DNA of 64,000 nt. Origin: Gigantopelta aegis. Its lineage: Eukaryota > Mollusca > Gastropoda > Neomphalida > Peltospiridae. The notes under the pieces were generated by a model. It had not been told where the DNA came from. It did not search any database and worked only from the letters and a program-made list of their open reading frames with translations. The position numbers and the translations under genes are program-made. Shown piece by piece: positions 10,401-25,400 of the stretch. The DNA lies in assembly GCF_016097555.1 (NCBI RefSeq), contig NC_054708.1, positions 25,238,987-25,302,986 of the forward strand, written 5' to 3'. Position 1 is the first letter of the stretch, and each line of letters begins with the position of its first letter.

Positions 10401-13400
10401 GTTTTGCCGGTTGTTACGCTAATCTGTAGAACTAATCCTACATGTACACACGAGTGCTATACACATAAAACAATAGTTTTCCTGCTTTAAAGGTAGGGTC
10501 AACTCAAACAAGAGCCTTATGTGTTGGAAAGATGCATACCCGGACCACCAACACATACTGACACTTTAGCAAATGAAAAACTCGTAATTTTAGAGTTAAT
10601 AAAAAAACATGATTATTCCTGCTAACTGGGGGCAACCATTTTGTTTCGTTTTTGTGACGTGCGGTGGGATAGCTTGGGGCAAAGTGACGTCAGCTCCTGA
10701 CCATCTCCTGTATGTACAGTGTAAACAAAAGCAGTAATTTTCGACAAGGCTCTTCTCTTTGATCAACCTGACTTGTAAAACAGCATAAATGACGTAATAA
10801 TATAATGAACTATTTAACTAAATATATTTCAAGTTGCATTAACAGAACAAAATGGGGTTATAGTATTTTCCTCTGTTAAATAATCCAAAGGAAAAATGTA
10901 CACTATTAGGCCTATTGATACATGTATTGTTGGAGCAAAAACGACAACCCACAATACCCAAGTGATAATTTTCTTTTCTTTGGGACTACGTAATTGGTCA
11001 GTTCTGTGGTTTTAGATGGAATAGTCTACTTAATCAATAGTTTTACAGAACTATTTACAGTAATAAACCATGTCCATTACAATTTTAGGGGCGACAGGTA
11101 ATGTTCCACAATACCGGTATGTATTTTTGTGTCTAGACAGCGTCAATTAATTGGCTCGTCTGGTTACCAATCAAATACACACCTGCCAATTAGGAATCAC
11201 AGGTAGAAGCGACTAACGGCATAGACCAATTAACTAAGAAAACACTCCGTGTATCATTTCAGTACGTATGTTAATGCATGGACAAAACATTGTTAATTGT
11301 TTCGACTTGTGTAGCCACTTTGACAATGGTATTTTATTTTGTATTGAAAAATAATATATGTATATATTGATATACTTATCACTGGCTTACTGGGATGTGT
11401 ATTATTACAGAACATTGCAATGCATCACTATTTATCATCCCGCAAAAACCAGGTAGATTGTGTTTCATGAGTTCTAAGGCTCATTCCTGACGTTACGCGT
11501 TAAGTATTACGTAACCGCCAGAGGGTCTGGCGTACTCACTGAGAAGGTACAAAATGGCTCCGCCTGTTATATATAATAGCCGTCACATTCAACCGTTTTA
11601 TTAATTAACTATACGATTATACGTATTGATATTAAGCAATAATGTGCATTATATATCGTTGAATATGCATACTAGGCCAAATGCCTTAATTGTCCTCTCC
11701 TTTAACCAATCAAGACTTTATTGTGTACAAGTTAATAAGCTTACAGAAGGTGCTTACTGCGTGCAGTTTTTCTTAATCCTTATAATTGTTATAAAAACAG
11801 AAACCGAAAACAAACGCAACGAAATTTGAAGGCACACACTGCTAGTACTCAGTAACTTAAGTTTGATTGAAACAGTATTTATTACCGTCAAAATATTAGT
11901 TCAAAACGGTTTGTGATTGGCTAACAGGCAAAAATAAAAATAAAATTGTGAAACATCTGAACATAGCCCAGTCCGGATTTTTTCACTTCCACATTTTTAA
12001 TATACTGTGATAATGCATGTTTACTTCCGTCGTTGAACACGCGTAGACTCTGTCCGATGAACTGATCACTAGCACATGCGAAAGAAAACAGCTTTTTAGT
12101 GTTAGTATTGTTTTATTATCATGTATGTACTTATCATTGTGTTCTTGGTTTAAAGTTTTAAACAGCTTTTGTGTTTTGTGGTTTGTTCCGTGACAGGAGG
12201 GAGCACCACTTTGTTACTACTAGCCTCGTACATCGGAAACTAATGTGGTATAGTTGAACAAGACTACATATTTTTTTTATTTTTTGTCGGCCTTTATTTT
12301 TGCGTGGAATATATTTTCACGAATTTCATTCAACCGCGAAAATAAATTCCACGCGAAAATAAAGTATTCTACAGTAGGTCCCGAAGTTAATAATTTGTCA
12401 CTTGCAGCAATTAAAAAAACACCTAATTTCTGTGGGTGAAATGGCCCACTGATGTTTTAATGTTTTAAACTTGACTTTTGCAGAAAATAAGTATGACTGA
12501 ATGGTTATTTTGTTGCATGTAGACTTACAAAAAAGGTACAATGTTAAATACTGGCAGATAATGTACATCAAATGTATTCATTTTGCTGTCGTTGAGGGAG
12601 TTTTACCAACAGCAGTCATTTTTATCCAGCAGCACAAAAGTGCCATCAGTGATGCTCGTAATTCATGGCCAGTTATATTTCAACATCGTTCGTGCTGTCT
12701 TTAAGTTCAAGCCCTGGTAATATACAGTATTGTAGGACTATTTGGCACCTACATGTACAAACCAATGATTTTGTAACTGTTATCGAATATGCGGTCGGTC
12801 TGGGATCGATCCCCTTCAGTGGGCCCATTGGGCTATTTCTCGTTCCAACCAGTGCACCACGACTGATATATCAAAGGCCATGGTATGTGCTATCTTTTCT
12901 GTGAGATGGTGCATTTAAAAGATCCCTTACTACTAATAAAAAATGTTGCCTTCTAAGACTATATATGTCAAAATTACCATAACATGCAATAGCCGATGAT
13001 TAATAAATCAATGTGCTCTAGTAATGTCTTTCGACAAAACAAATTTTAACTGTTACCAAATAGTACTCATCGTGATTTTGGCATCACAAAGTTTTAAAGA
13101 GTTTGCAAATAAAATGTACATGCAAATTTATGTTTTTCTAATATTCTATGACTAATCCATAATTTTTCTGTTTTTCCAGTGACAACTTCAGGAAATACCA
13201 ACATCTTTCGACAGAGTGGTGGTCGTATGCGTTACGCTGCACCGCCTTCTGGAACATATGCTACAGCTTCTCCACAGCCCCCACAACAGCCACTGCAACC
13301 TTCACACCCATCTCCCATGATGCCGAGCCACGGTGAACGACCACCGCCCACAGCGATGGTGCCTCCCGTGACGACCACACAGTCGAGTAATGCGCAGTTT

Positions 13401-16400
13401 CTGCCACAGTTTCAAGGACAGACGACTTTGTCCGCGAATATTGGCTACCAGCCGGTACAGGCTCACTGGTGTTATTGTAAAGTGGTGGAGGCCAAGGATG
13501 TCTGGTATCCATTCTCTCTTCTCGACAGTGTGAAGCTGGAACATGCATTTTCAACTAGTAAGTTTGTGGGGGTTTTCATTAAGAGGCATGCCGGGCTAGC
13601 ACTGGGTGAGCAGAAACGTTTGCTAAATTATATATTAAGTTTCAAAAATTAAAGAAACCTAGTTAATTTGTAACAGAATATGAATTATTACATGAAATTG
13701 TTTTGCCACATAAAAATAAAATGTGCCATTTTTTTTTTAATGTGAATTTGACATGTATCAGAGCTGACCTTGGGCAAGGTTCACCCCATTAGTATGTAGA
13801 TTCACCATTGAGTTTTTCCACCATGATGTAAAATAAGGTAATACCTATATTTTCCCCACAAAAACAGATATTTAGGGATGAAGCCGTTTCCCCAATATAT
13901 TGCTAAACATTTTGTTATAATGAAAATTGAACTTTTGAGAAAATACAATAATTATTATTATAATGGACTTTAAGCTGTATTTTAAAAATTATAAATCTGA
14001 TTGGAAAAATATGCTCATTTCTGGTTCTCTTCAGTAGGCCCCTAATTGAATAATTCAAGCAACTCATTCAGATGATACATGTACATGTATGTTAGTCACA
14101 CATACTATATTTTCAAACAAAAACTACTAGTTTCAGAAAAGAAACAATAGTTTCTTTTGTTCAGAATGAATCCTGATTGACTGTTGTATCATTTTATTAA
14201 ATTGTACAAAATGTACACAAAAATAGACATCGATGTAAATTCTAATAATGGAGAATTGGTCTTCGCATTATGACCAAAACTTCAGAATGAGCACCATCGA
14301 GGGCGTACCGTAGAATAAATCTCTACCATCATTATCTATTGGTATTATTAGACAAAACAAGCATTAACGTCTTTTAATATTGTCTGGTTTTGCAGCTTTA
14401 AAAAATAATCCCGAAAACACAGTGGTGTCAACAAATGGTGGCCGATATGACGTGAATGTTGGCAATCGTACTCGACATGCAATATACTGGGATGAAGAAC
14501 CAACTGCTGTACGAAGATGCACATGGTTCTACAAGCGCGAGAGAGACAACAGATTTGTCCCTTATGTGGAGGAATTTGCTAACAAATTGGAGGTTGGGCC
14601 TTTAAAACATTTTCTCTATATCCTTCTTTGTTTCACATGAAATTAAGTTTTAGCTACATGTATTATGCACACCAGGCCTGTTGCTTATAAAACTTTTAGT
14701 CTTAGACTCGAGACTCTTAATAGAGTCTGAGGTGTGAACGTCATGGCAACGCCATACAAATTGTATGTGTGTGACATCATTAGAGATTGAGTCTGGACTC
14801 TAAAACGTTTTATAAGCCCGGGCCCTGGCGCTTATATAACTTTTAGAGTCTAGACTCGATACTAATAATAGAGTCTGAGGTGTGAACGCCATACAAATTG
14901 TATGTGTGTGACATCATTAGAGATTGAGTCTGGACTCTAAAACGTTTTATAAGCCCGGGCCCTGGCGCTTATATAACTTTTAGAGTCTAGACTCGAGACT
15001 AATAGAGTCTGAGACGTGAATGTCATGGCAACACCATACAAATTGTCTGTGTGTGACATTATTAGAGATTGAGTCTGGACTCTTAAAACGTTTTATAAGC
15101 ACGGGCCCGGAACAACCAGAAGCATGCAAGTGGGATTTGTCAAAATTGATAATTACATGTATAAGCAAGAAGTGGCAGCTAATGTTTTAAATAGTGACCT
15201 GTTATTCATGGTGAAAATAGTGAAATATCTGAAAAAAGTAGGGTTAGCAGATGTAATGGCAACATTACCCAAATTGTTCTGTACTAATTAATTTAAATTT
15301 AGTTATTACTGTTTCATTGACAGGCAATAAGTACAATATAAGGCTATTATGTATAACACTTGGCACAATTGTCTTAATTCTCATATTATCATGTTAGTGT
15401 TGTTTTTACAGGAAGAGTACAATAAGGCCATTATGTTCAACACTTGGCACAATTGTTTTAATTCCCTTATTATCATGTTTATGTTATTTTTTTACAGGAA
15501 GAGTACAATAAGGCCATTGTGTACAACATGTGGCACAAGCGACTAGAATTTCCAGGAGATGAGACTATTGTTATGCACAACCCGAATGTGATCGTCCACT
15601 TCCAGGCAACCTCACAACCAGACGAGTGGGGAAATATCCAGGTGTGTTTATACTTCAGATCTCGTTTTTTGCCTTGGGTTTTATGTTTCTTGGATTCTTG
15701 TTGCATAGTAACCCTGGAACATTTTGTTTAGGATCATGTTGTGATTAGCTACACAACTTTGAACAAATTGCTATGCAATTCTGAAACATTAAAAGGCATT
15801 TGCTAATCTAAATTTTAAAAACAAATTGTTCCATGGTAAACTGGTTGTGTTTTGATTGCTGAACTAGAAAGCCTATATTTTAATGATGTCGATAACAAAG
15901 TGGATGTGAAATGGGACTTTTTTCTTTCTTTTTTTAAAAATATATATTTTTTTTTTTTTTAAATATATTCATTATGTTAGTTCCCCAAATACTCCCAAAG
16001 CAGGCTATAATATTTTGCTATATAACTAGATCATTTATGGTTGGCCTTATTTATTAGTGGATATTCCAGTAGTTAATCAATTTATTTTTAGTGTTTAAGC
16101 ATACACCCATTTAATTGATTTGTTTTTTTTTTCTCTGGAGTTACATGTAACTGTTTAATATAGCTTATTGGTGAAGCATTCGCTGGAGATATGATGGGTT
16201 GCAGGATCGATTGCCCTTGGTGAACTTGGGTTAATCAAACATTCCTTTCCTTTTATATGTTTACTTTGTGCAAGACTAAAAGAATCATTCATATGTACCT
16301 ATATGGGATAGGACTCTTCCACCCGAGGGTACATAATTTGATATGAAATTATGTGCATGAGGGTGGAATAGCCCTATCCCACCTACAGGGAACAATATTG

Positions 16401-19400
16401 GACAAGAACCGTTGTTCTGTTTGCGTGTCGGTTACGCAACTTTACAATCACGTGAACCGCACACCAGTTATGTGGTGAACAAATTAAGTCCTAAAATTAT
16501 AAGTACCATATATTGGTAGTCAACTTGAAAATCAGTTTATTTTTTAAAATACATTTCAACCACCAATGTAGCACAGAACCCTAGTTCAAGTGTTTTCGGA
16601 TTTAGGTAGGTCTGACTCGTCGGTTACGTGAATATAGTTCACGTAACCGAACAATCGATTACCTAATTATAACTCATGTGAACTGACTTCCGGTTACCTA
16701 AGATTTTGAAATGTTGTCCTCTGCACCTACATGTAAGTATACATGAATTATTATTTTTCTCCCATCCATTGAATGAAAATAAACAATTCTGTACAGTCCA
16801 AAAAGATAAATATTACCCCGGTAATATTTTTTCATAATTCAATAATATAAATATCAGTGCACCATTAAAAAGAACATAATTCGAAATAGTTTATACTGAA
16901 AGTTAAAAAACAAAAATAACTATACTTTGCCTATCACATCGTGCTTTCCTCAAAACTAATTTATTGTTAAAATAAATAAAAAGATCCTATGCTAGAACTG
17001 CTTAAGCTGGTACGATCACATGGTCATACTAGATTTTTTCAGTGTGCAGGGTTTCTGCCAGGGGGTAAAATGGGTATGGTGCCATACCCCCAAAAATTAG
17101 AAGATTTTATGTTTTTTAAGTTAACCTTTTAACAAAATTAATGACTCTTATTATTACTGTATGATTTTCTTAACCTTAAACCTAACCCATTTTCTTTCTG
17201 GCTGTGGTTGCATTCCATTCCATATTGCCATACCCAGAAACACTGGTGTGGGTTGATGTCATGGAATGGGTCTGTTATGCATAGCTAGGGATGGGAGAAA
17301 AATACAAACAAGGAGTATTTCATTATGTGTTGTCAGTATATATTATACAACATGACTGCTTGTAAGCTGGACTGTGTCAGTGTGTCATAATAAAGCAAGA
17401 ATTAAAGTTTGCCAAACAGTTCATGTTTATAACTTTTCAAAAGACGGCATACTTACATGTACATATATAACAATTTAAATGCATCTATAAGAATGCATGG
17501 CTCGAACTTAACAACGGCACTGGCAGCAATTGCCATTGTTGAGATATAAGATGGTAAAGAGCATCACTGACACTCCTCAATAATGGCAAATTGTATACAC
17601 CTGGTGTACATTATCTGTCAGATAACATTTGAAATATGTCTACATACAGCAAAATAACCTTTCAGTCATGTTTATTTGCTGCAAATGTCACTTTTAAACA
17701 AATTGCCATAGTTAAATGTAGGCTCAAAATTGCAGTCGGTGGGCTGTTTCACCCATGGCAATTCTTTACAACAAATTCTTATGTTCGAGCCCTGAGAATG
17801 TATATTTATAATTTGTATTGCATGTGTATATTATATGTTCTGTATTATTTTATTATCCATATACAATACTGACAGCAACACGTAAGCCACTTTATTTAGT
17901 TTTCTGTCTTTCTGATTCTGTTGGCAGTATCTCACTACTGTATTCTGTACTCTAATATATAATATAGATCTCTCTAATGTTTTGAGCTGACACACAATGA
18001 TACCTACATGTATCTGCACATTAATGCAGCAATTGTATTTCTATGTTGTAGCACCTGTCTTCTAATGCTTTTGTTGTATATTGCAACATATACTGATACA
18101 CAGGTGTTTGATTTTACTTTATGTGTGCTTTTCTGTGCCTATAAATATATGACACATTTTTAATGCAGCTATTAAAAAACTAATTACACAGTCTTATAAC
18201 ACAATCTGAGCTTCTGTGCCGTATATAGTTTCAGTCCTTATCGTTTGCTCACATAATAAAATGATTTCTGCATGTGCAGAAAAACTGGTCACATGCCAAT
18301 ATCGCTTATTTATTTACTCAAAATAACTGAGACATTGTATACGTTTTGTTAGTGCAGTTATTTCTCCTCTTTCTTTTAATTTCTTATTTATAAAGCACAT
18401 GCCTTCAGAACTTGAACTTACTTTTTGGAGAGATATCAAACAACACTTTGCAGGTTTCTACTCCAGTTATACACTAAGAGCAGTTGCTCTCCTACATAAT
18501 TTCAGGACAGCAGTTTGTTGCTCACCATCAATTTTCAAACCATAAGCACTGTAGTTTAGAACTGTACAGTGGTTCTGAAACTGAGAATGGATGTCCGGTG
18601 GTTTCATGTTAATCTGTGAGATGTCATTGGATGTGGGGAGGTGTGGTCATAGCCCAGTGGTAAAGTGCTCGCCTGATAACGCAGTTGTGTTGGATTGATC
18701 CCCATTGGTGGGCCCATTGAGCTATTTCTCGTTCCAGCCAGTTAACCACGACCGGTACATCAAAGGCTGTGGTATGTGCTATCCTGTCTGTGATATGGTG
18801 CATGTAAAAGATCCCTTGTTACTAATGGAAAAATATAGCAGGTTTCCTCTCTAAGACTACATGTATGTATCAGAATTACTAAATGTTTCACATCTAATTG
18901 ACAATGATAAATATATCAGTGTTCTCTAATGATGCTGTTAAACAAAAACAAAAACTTTAACTTTACCTGGATGTGATAGCATTACGGTTGCACACCACCA
19001 TTATTTTTGCATCCACTTCAATGGAGGGTCAGGATGTAGCCCAGTGGTAAAGTGCTCGCTTGATGCGTGGTTGGTCTGGGATCAGTCCCCATCAGTGGGG
19101 CCAATTGAGCTATTTCTCGTTCTAGCTACATGTAGTGCACCACGACTGGTATATCAAAGGCTGTAGTATGTAATATCCTGTCTGTGGGATGGTGCATATA
19201 AAAGATCCCTTGCTGCTAATCGAAAAGAGTTGCCCATGAAGTGGTCACAGCAGGTTTCCTCTCTCAATATCTGTGTGGTCCTTTACCATATGTCTGACGC
19301 CATATACATGTAGCCGTAAATAAAATGTGTTGAGTGTGTCGTTAAATAAAACATTTACCACTTCAGTGGAGTTTCTTTGTCAGAATATATTCAGTGAAAA

Positions 19401-22400
19401 ATACCACAGCATCAAGAGAATCACAAGATTGATATTTTTAGCTAGTACAGTTACCTAGTAACTGTCACACAAAAAATCAATGTAGGTTATATCCACCTTT
19501 AAGCCAGAGCACTATTTCATTTTGTTGTTTATGCCACATGCACATTTGTTAGCATTTAGTAATCAAATTATCAATTAACTTTAAAGCACTGGATTATTGA
19601 AATACTGTGGAGGTCAGCCAAAGATTTGAGAAAAAAAGCATTTCTGTATTTTAAATTAATTAATTAAATTAATTTTTATTAGTAAATGTAGGTTATCTTT
19701 ACTTTTTCAAGCCAATAGTTTGGCTTATAATGTATAATATACATACATATATATGTAAGTGTCATACATGTAATATGTATACATTTTGTTGTATATGTCC
19801 TTCCTCATGAAATATTACTTTTATAACTGAAAGGACTGCAGTCTATAAAAGTAAAGAGGTAATTGATTAATTTAATTCTTTTGTTTTAAATCCATCCACA
19901 ATATAGAAAGTTCCAGAGTTCAAAGCTACAGGAATAGGTAGACTCATGTGGGATCTAAAACTTGAAATAATAAAATACAGTGTATATATTAATAGCTCTT
20001 TTGTTAAGATATTTGACTATTTAACAAAATCTGCCTAGCCATGCAAGGAGCTTGACTGAATTATTCTCCTGTACTCCTGTCACAATTGCTGAAAGCAGTT
20101 TGATTCACAAATCAAACTGGTACGTGTTGAAAGGTACCTCAAATTGATAACATTACGAGATGTTTGAAAGTACTGGTCACACATGTAGCTACAGTTATTT
20201 GGACAGTCATTTATATGGATGTTTTGGTTGTTTGTCAGGGCTTCTAGATTATGGTAGCCCTGCTCCCATGGCTAGTGATATTCAGTGTTGGGCTAGTAAA
20301 TAACTACTATGATCACTATCATATTTTTGACATCCAATAGCTGATAATTAATAAATCAGTGTGCTCTAGTGGTGTTGTTAAACTAAACAAACTACCATTG
20401 CCATGCCCGATGGCTAGTGAATTGTTTTGTTGTCAAATGCTGTATTTAAGTCTTATTTTTAAAAATGTGAAAATCCTGCCCCTTCCTCCTCTCAAATCTA
20501 GAGGTTTTTAAGCTCTATCTCCTTCTTTAGGACACATATCCAATTATTCCTATCAGTAAAATTGTATTTACAATGTACTTAAAGTAGGGCTAGAGAACTT
20601 TTAATCATGGCTAGTAAAAAAATCACTGATCCCATGGCTAGTGGATTTTTATAACTCAATTCTAGAAGCCCTGTTTGTCAAGTTATCAGACTATCAAATG
20701 TCATGTAAACTGGTTCTATAGTTTCGAATCTCGTCACTATGAATTTTGTGTTTTTATAAATTTTCTTATGTTTTTTCTCTGTCAGAGTTTTTATACGATG
20801 CCGGTGAGTGGTGCTATGCAAGTGTTTTCTGCATGGTTTTGCCATTATTTTGCTGCTCTGGTTAACATTTAAGAAAGAAAACAAGGCATTTAAAAAAACA
20901 AAAGCATACAGCTTTACAACACTCTGATTACATATACATGTAACTCCTCTCAAGACCACCAAAGATTCTACATTTAAAAATAAAAGATAAATACAAAGTG
21001 ACATACTATCATAAAACAGTATGCTAATTAATACACACGTGTATGCCACACGTCAGTTAATATGAATGTGCTGGGGTGTGAGACCTTTAGCAGTCAACTG
21101 TTGCCCTGTAGAATCTTACAGTTTGATTAGTGAACTAAAAGTACACAATGTAGTTAAATACATCAGTTCATATACAATAATAATCATGATACATGTAGTT
21201 AGAACTGAATTTATTCTAATCTTCTGTGTACCATGCTGCTTTGATCTGACAGCATGTTTTTTTTCAACATTTACTTATTCGTAGACCAGTCACCTTGTGA
21301 AATGGTTACATTGAAATGACATAATGTTTACATGTTCAAATCAAACAAATATTCAGATCTACCTAATGTTTCATGTGACCAAGTAGACTGATGGCAGTGA
21401 ACATTATAATCCACTATACTTACTCTACAGTAGGAAGATCTGACTCTTGTTTTTTTTAAGAGATCGCATGTCATGGGGGACTGTTACTGACCAATCAAAA
21501 TGCAGTTGACAGAAAGCTTCCAACAGCTTGATAGGTGTGAGAAACTAACACAACTGGCGTATACTGAATGTGTTACTCTATAGCTCATACAGTGCATAAA
21601 ATATATTTAATTATTACTCCAAAATAAAGTAATAATGAAATGTATATTTGTATGCTTTTGGGTGATTTAGTGCTTAAGTGACCAATGATGTCTACATGCT
21701 TTACATATCTGTCTTAGTTTGCTGTGTTATGTGTGTGCGTGTTTGTTTGACATGGGTGTTGTCATTATGCAGTCTGAGGAACATGATTTGTTTGTGTTGA
21801 ATGTACATGTATGTACATTCAAGTCTTCTTTAGTTTATAAATCTTGCTTGAATATTCATTGTAATCCCTAGTAACCTTTCCACTCCTCAACTTTTTCAAT
21901 GTTGAGTCGTAACTGCATTGTGCATGGCCAGAGGCTAGAAAACTAAGTAATATATTTTCAACTTGGTAAAACCTAAGGCTTTTTAAATGGGTTCAAATTA
22001 TATTGATAAATACATTGCTCTTTCATTAGGAATAACAACTTGGTGATCATTTTGAGGAGCAATATATAATAATCCTTTATTTACCAGTACATGTATTTTT
22101 GAATATATAGAATTTAAGAAAAATTATCCTGTATAGGGAACAAAACGAAAATGTGGTAGCACTACTGGGAACTGTGTTTATAGAGTGGTTTACCCAATAT
22201 AAATATGCTTTTATGGATTTGAAATAAAAAGAGCTGGGGTAATAAATATATTAATAAACTAAATATTTGTTATTATTAAATTTATTTCTCTCTTGAAAAT
22301 GATTGTCACTTGCTACATATATAGTTTGTAGTGGTACTACTTGCACATTATTTCACTCAAAAAAAGAAAATTAAAAAAAGAAAACCAAAGCTCTTATTTT

Positions 22401-25400
22401 TTTTTATTTTTTTTTATTTTTATTATTATTATTTTTAAAAAATTGGCTGTGTGATACTGTTTTATTAACTCATTAGGAAGCAGACTGTATGGAATAAATT
22501 GTGCTTAAAAGTACATTGTTTGTCACTTGCTCTAGCTAGTGACACTTGTAAATTACGTGTACATGCATGTCCCTGTTTACAATTCACAAAGAACATGAAG
22601 TTGATAAAAACTGGTAACTCGTTTTATTATCATTTTTATTTTCTGACTGTAATACTCTATTAACTCACCAGGAAGCATTCAGTAAGGAAATAATTATATG
22701 TAGTGACATTAAAATAAACCATGTATGATAACGGTTCAGGGCCCAATTTCACAAAACATCGTAATCCTAGTTTTGTACGTAAATCTATGACTAAACCACA
22801 ATTCTTATTACTATTATAGCACAACAAATATAATTAGAAATACATGCACACATTTCATTTTCTTTTGTCCTTAAAATGCACTATTTTTGTTAATGATGTA
22901 ATTTTCTTCATGAAATATAGGTAGATTCTAAACACTTGTAAATGTATGCCCGGTATAACTGCAAGTCGCAGACATAAACTTATGATGGTTTGTGAAATTG
23001 GCCCCAGATCTTTTGTCTTTGTTTTTCTGAACTTAATGACAAGGAAATATTCTTATTTAATAATTACCATCGACAGCATTGTCACATTTTTCTAGGGTTT
23101 GGTTAAACAAACATTCTTTCATTCATTCATTCATTCATTCATTCATTTATAACATTTTTGTGTGAATCTCTTCCAGAGTGACCAGATGAGACCCAGAGTA
23201 GTGAAGCGTGGTATTGACGACTTTGAGACAATTGAAGATGGTAGGTAGTTCGTAATGCTCATTTCATACTGAGTTAATATCTTTAAACCCAAGACTGCAG
23301 GGATAAAATACTTTGTATATGTACAAATAATTTAGTGTAATTAACACAATAGTTCTAAGACTTGAAGCTGAGGTCGTATCCCAATACTGGCCTTAGTTCG
23401 AAGCAGGTTTTAAGAACCTCTTTCACTAACAATTAACCATTAACACCTGTACTGGACAGATGTTCTAATAGTCTGTCCCACAGGGAACACTTTTTTCCAT
23501 ACTGTGGAATTTACTACAAGTTATTTATTTCTGAGCCGACTGATTTGTAAATTGCACACAAAAATAGTATTTAATAGTAAATAGTAAAATTATTTACAAA
23601 AAAACAGACTATGGATGACAGATGTGTGTGTGTGTACCTGCATGCCCAAGACTTCATACTTGAACCTTAAATGGATTATGAGCATGGAAATAATTATTAA
23701 ATGAAAATAAACCAATATTAAATGTTGAAATTCTTGTGCCAAAATGTTTTTGATTTACCTACTGATTAATTAACGGTTTTATTATCAATTAATTTATTGA
23801 ATTAAGTTACCAATAAAGTGTCATTTTACATCACCACAGTAAAAGAATCGTAAGCTGGTTTTGAATATTTGTCATGTATTTCTTATAAGTTATGGCTTGA
23901 ATAACAGACTTTGAAATTACCATGCCTTTAAATGTCTTCTTCAACTTATTTGTTTTTCTTTTCAGGTGAACCAGATGAAATTGACCACCTTGTGTTTATT
24001 GTTCATGGAATTGGTGCAACATGTGATGCCAAGTTCAGAAATGTCATAGAGTGTGGTTAGTAGTGCCATGGTTTCGTTATGGAAGAATATATTAACTTTA
24101 GAAATAATCATATATGATTGTAATCATATACTCTTCAAAAAAAGTAGGGGAACCTGAAATATTAAAACATACATTTTGACCACAGACATCCTAGTAAAGA
24201 ACGTTCAGGTCTGTTTATGAACACACCAAAACACATTCCATACATGTAGTTTGCACATGCATCACACAGTTGCCCCGTACACATGCGCTGACTGTCATTC
24301 ACGATTTTGACAATTTCCAAGACGGTCCATTAATCACTGTGGAACATTATTTCTGTCAATCATTTTCATTCTGTTGATCATACAGTTGTTATTGTTTTGT
24401 TTTTAGTCATTTTTATTGTTTGAATTTGCGATTTACTGATTAAAAAAAACGTCAACTTTCAAATTTCACTTCTGACCCCAATCGTCCTTCAAGATCTTTG
24501 GTGGTCATAAAACCTACTGTAATACTGAACTACTGGTTGTAATGTTTGCCCAATTAATTCACTATTATCATATAACCATTTCCCACAGCTAATATACCTT
24601 ACAATTTTGGCAATTGTAAATTCTTATTAGAGTTCCCCTACTTGTTTTGAAAAGGACATAACAATTGTATTTGTTGGACATTTTTGTCTTTGTCGTTGTG
24701 AAGAATAATTTTAACATAATTGAAAAACACTGGTCAGTGGTGAATTGTACGTTCCTTTTAATTCTGACAGTTTACAGTCGAATTCTGGGCTGAGTTCATC
24801 CAGACACAGAAGAAAAAACATTAGCTAGACTGGTTTATTCCATTCATGTTAAACGAAATTACCACATCTGGGATCAGTATATTAGTTAGCATCACTCACT
24901 ATCCTACATAGGACTACCATCATTCTCTAGATACAGTTTTAGATACCTAATAATTGCAAGCTTGTTATTCAACAAAATTCTTTGCCTTACCTTGACTAGA
25001 CTAACTGAATTTTATTTTATTTCAGTTGACGATTTCCGCTCTATTTCTCATGGGCTCATCAAGACACACTTCCCTTATTACAAAGCCGAGGGCCGTATCA
25101 ACAGAGTGGAGTACCTGCCAGTTCAGTGGCACAAAACATTGCATTCAGACAAAACTGGGGTTGACAGGTACGTTGTTGTGCATCGGTTAAATGTGCAGTA
25201 TTTACAAGACAAGATTTTGTTCAGGGTTTCATATGATAATTCTGCAGTGGCGGATCCAGGGGGGTGAATAAGGTGGCTAGCCACCCCCTCCCTTCCTGGG
25301 AATTTTGTTTAATATTCATTCCAAACATATTTAATTTATTAATCGCAGTTGCTGTACTGATTGACATTTGTAATTTTTAGCAAAATACATTAAATATGAC

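Noticed and set aside
13558..13652. Extension of exon 3 reading on to a stop at 13650
   Set aside because: The GTAAGT at 13558 and the perfect join to exon 4 show that this is intron; the extra codons come from a MITE.
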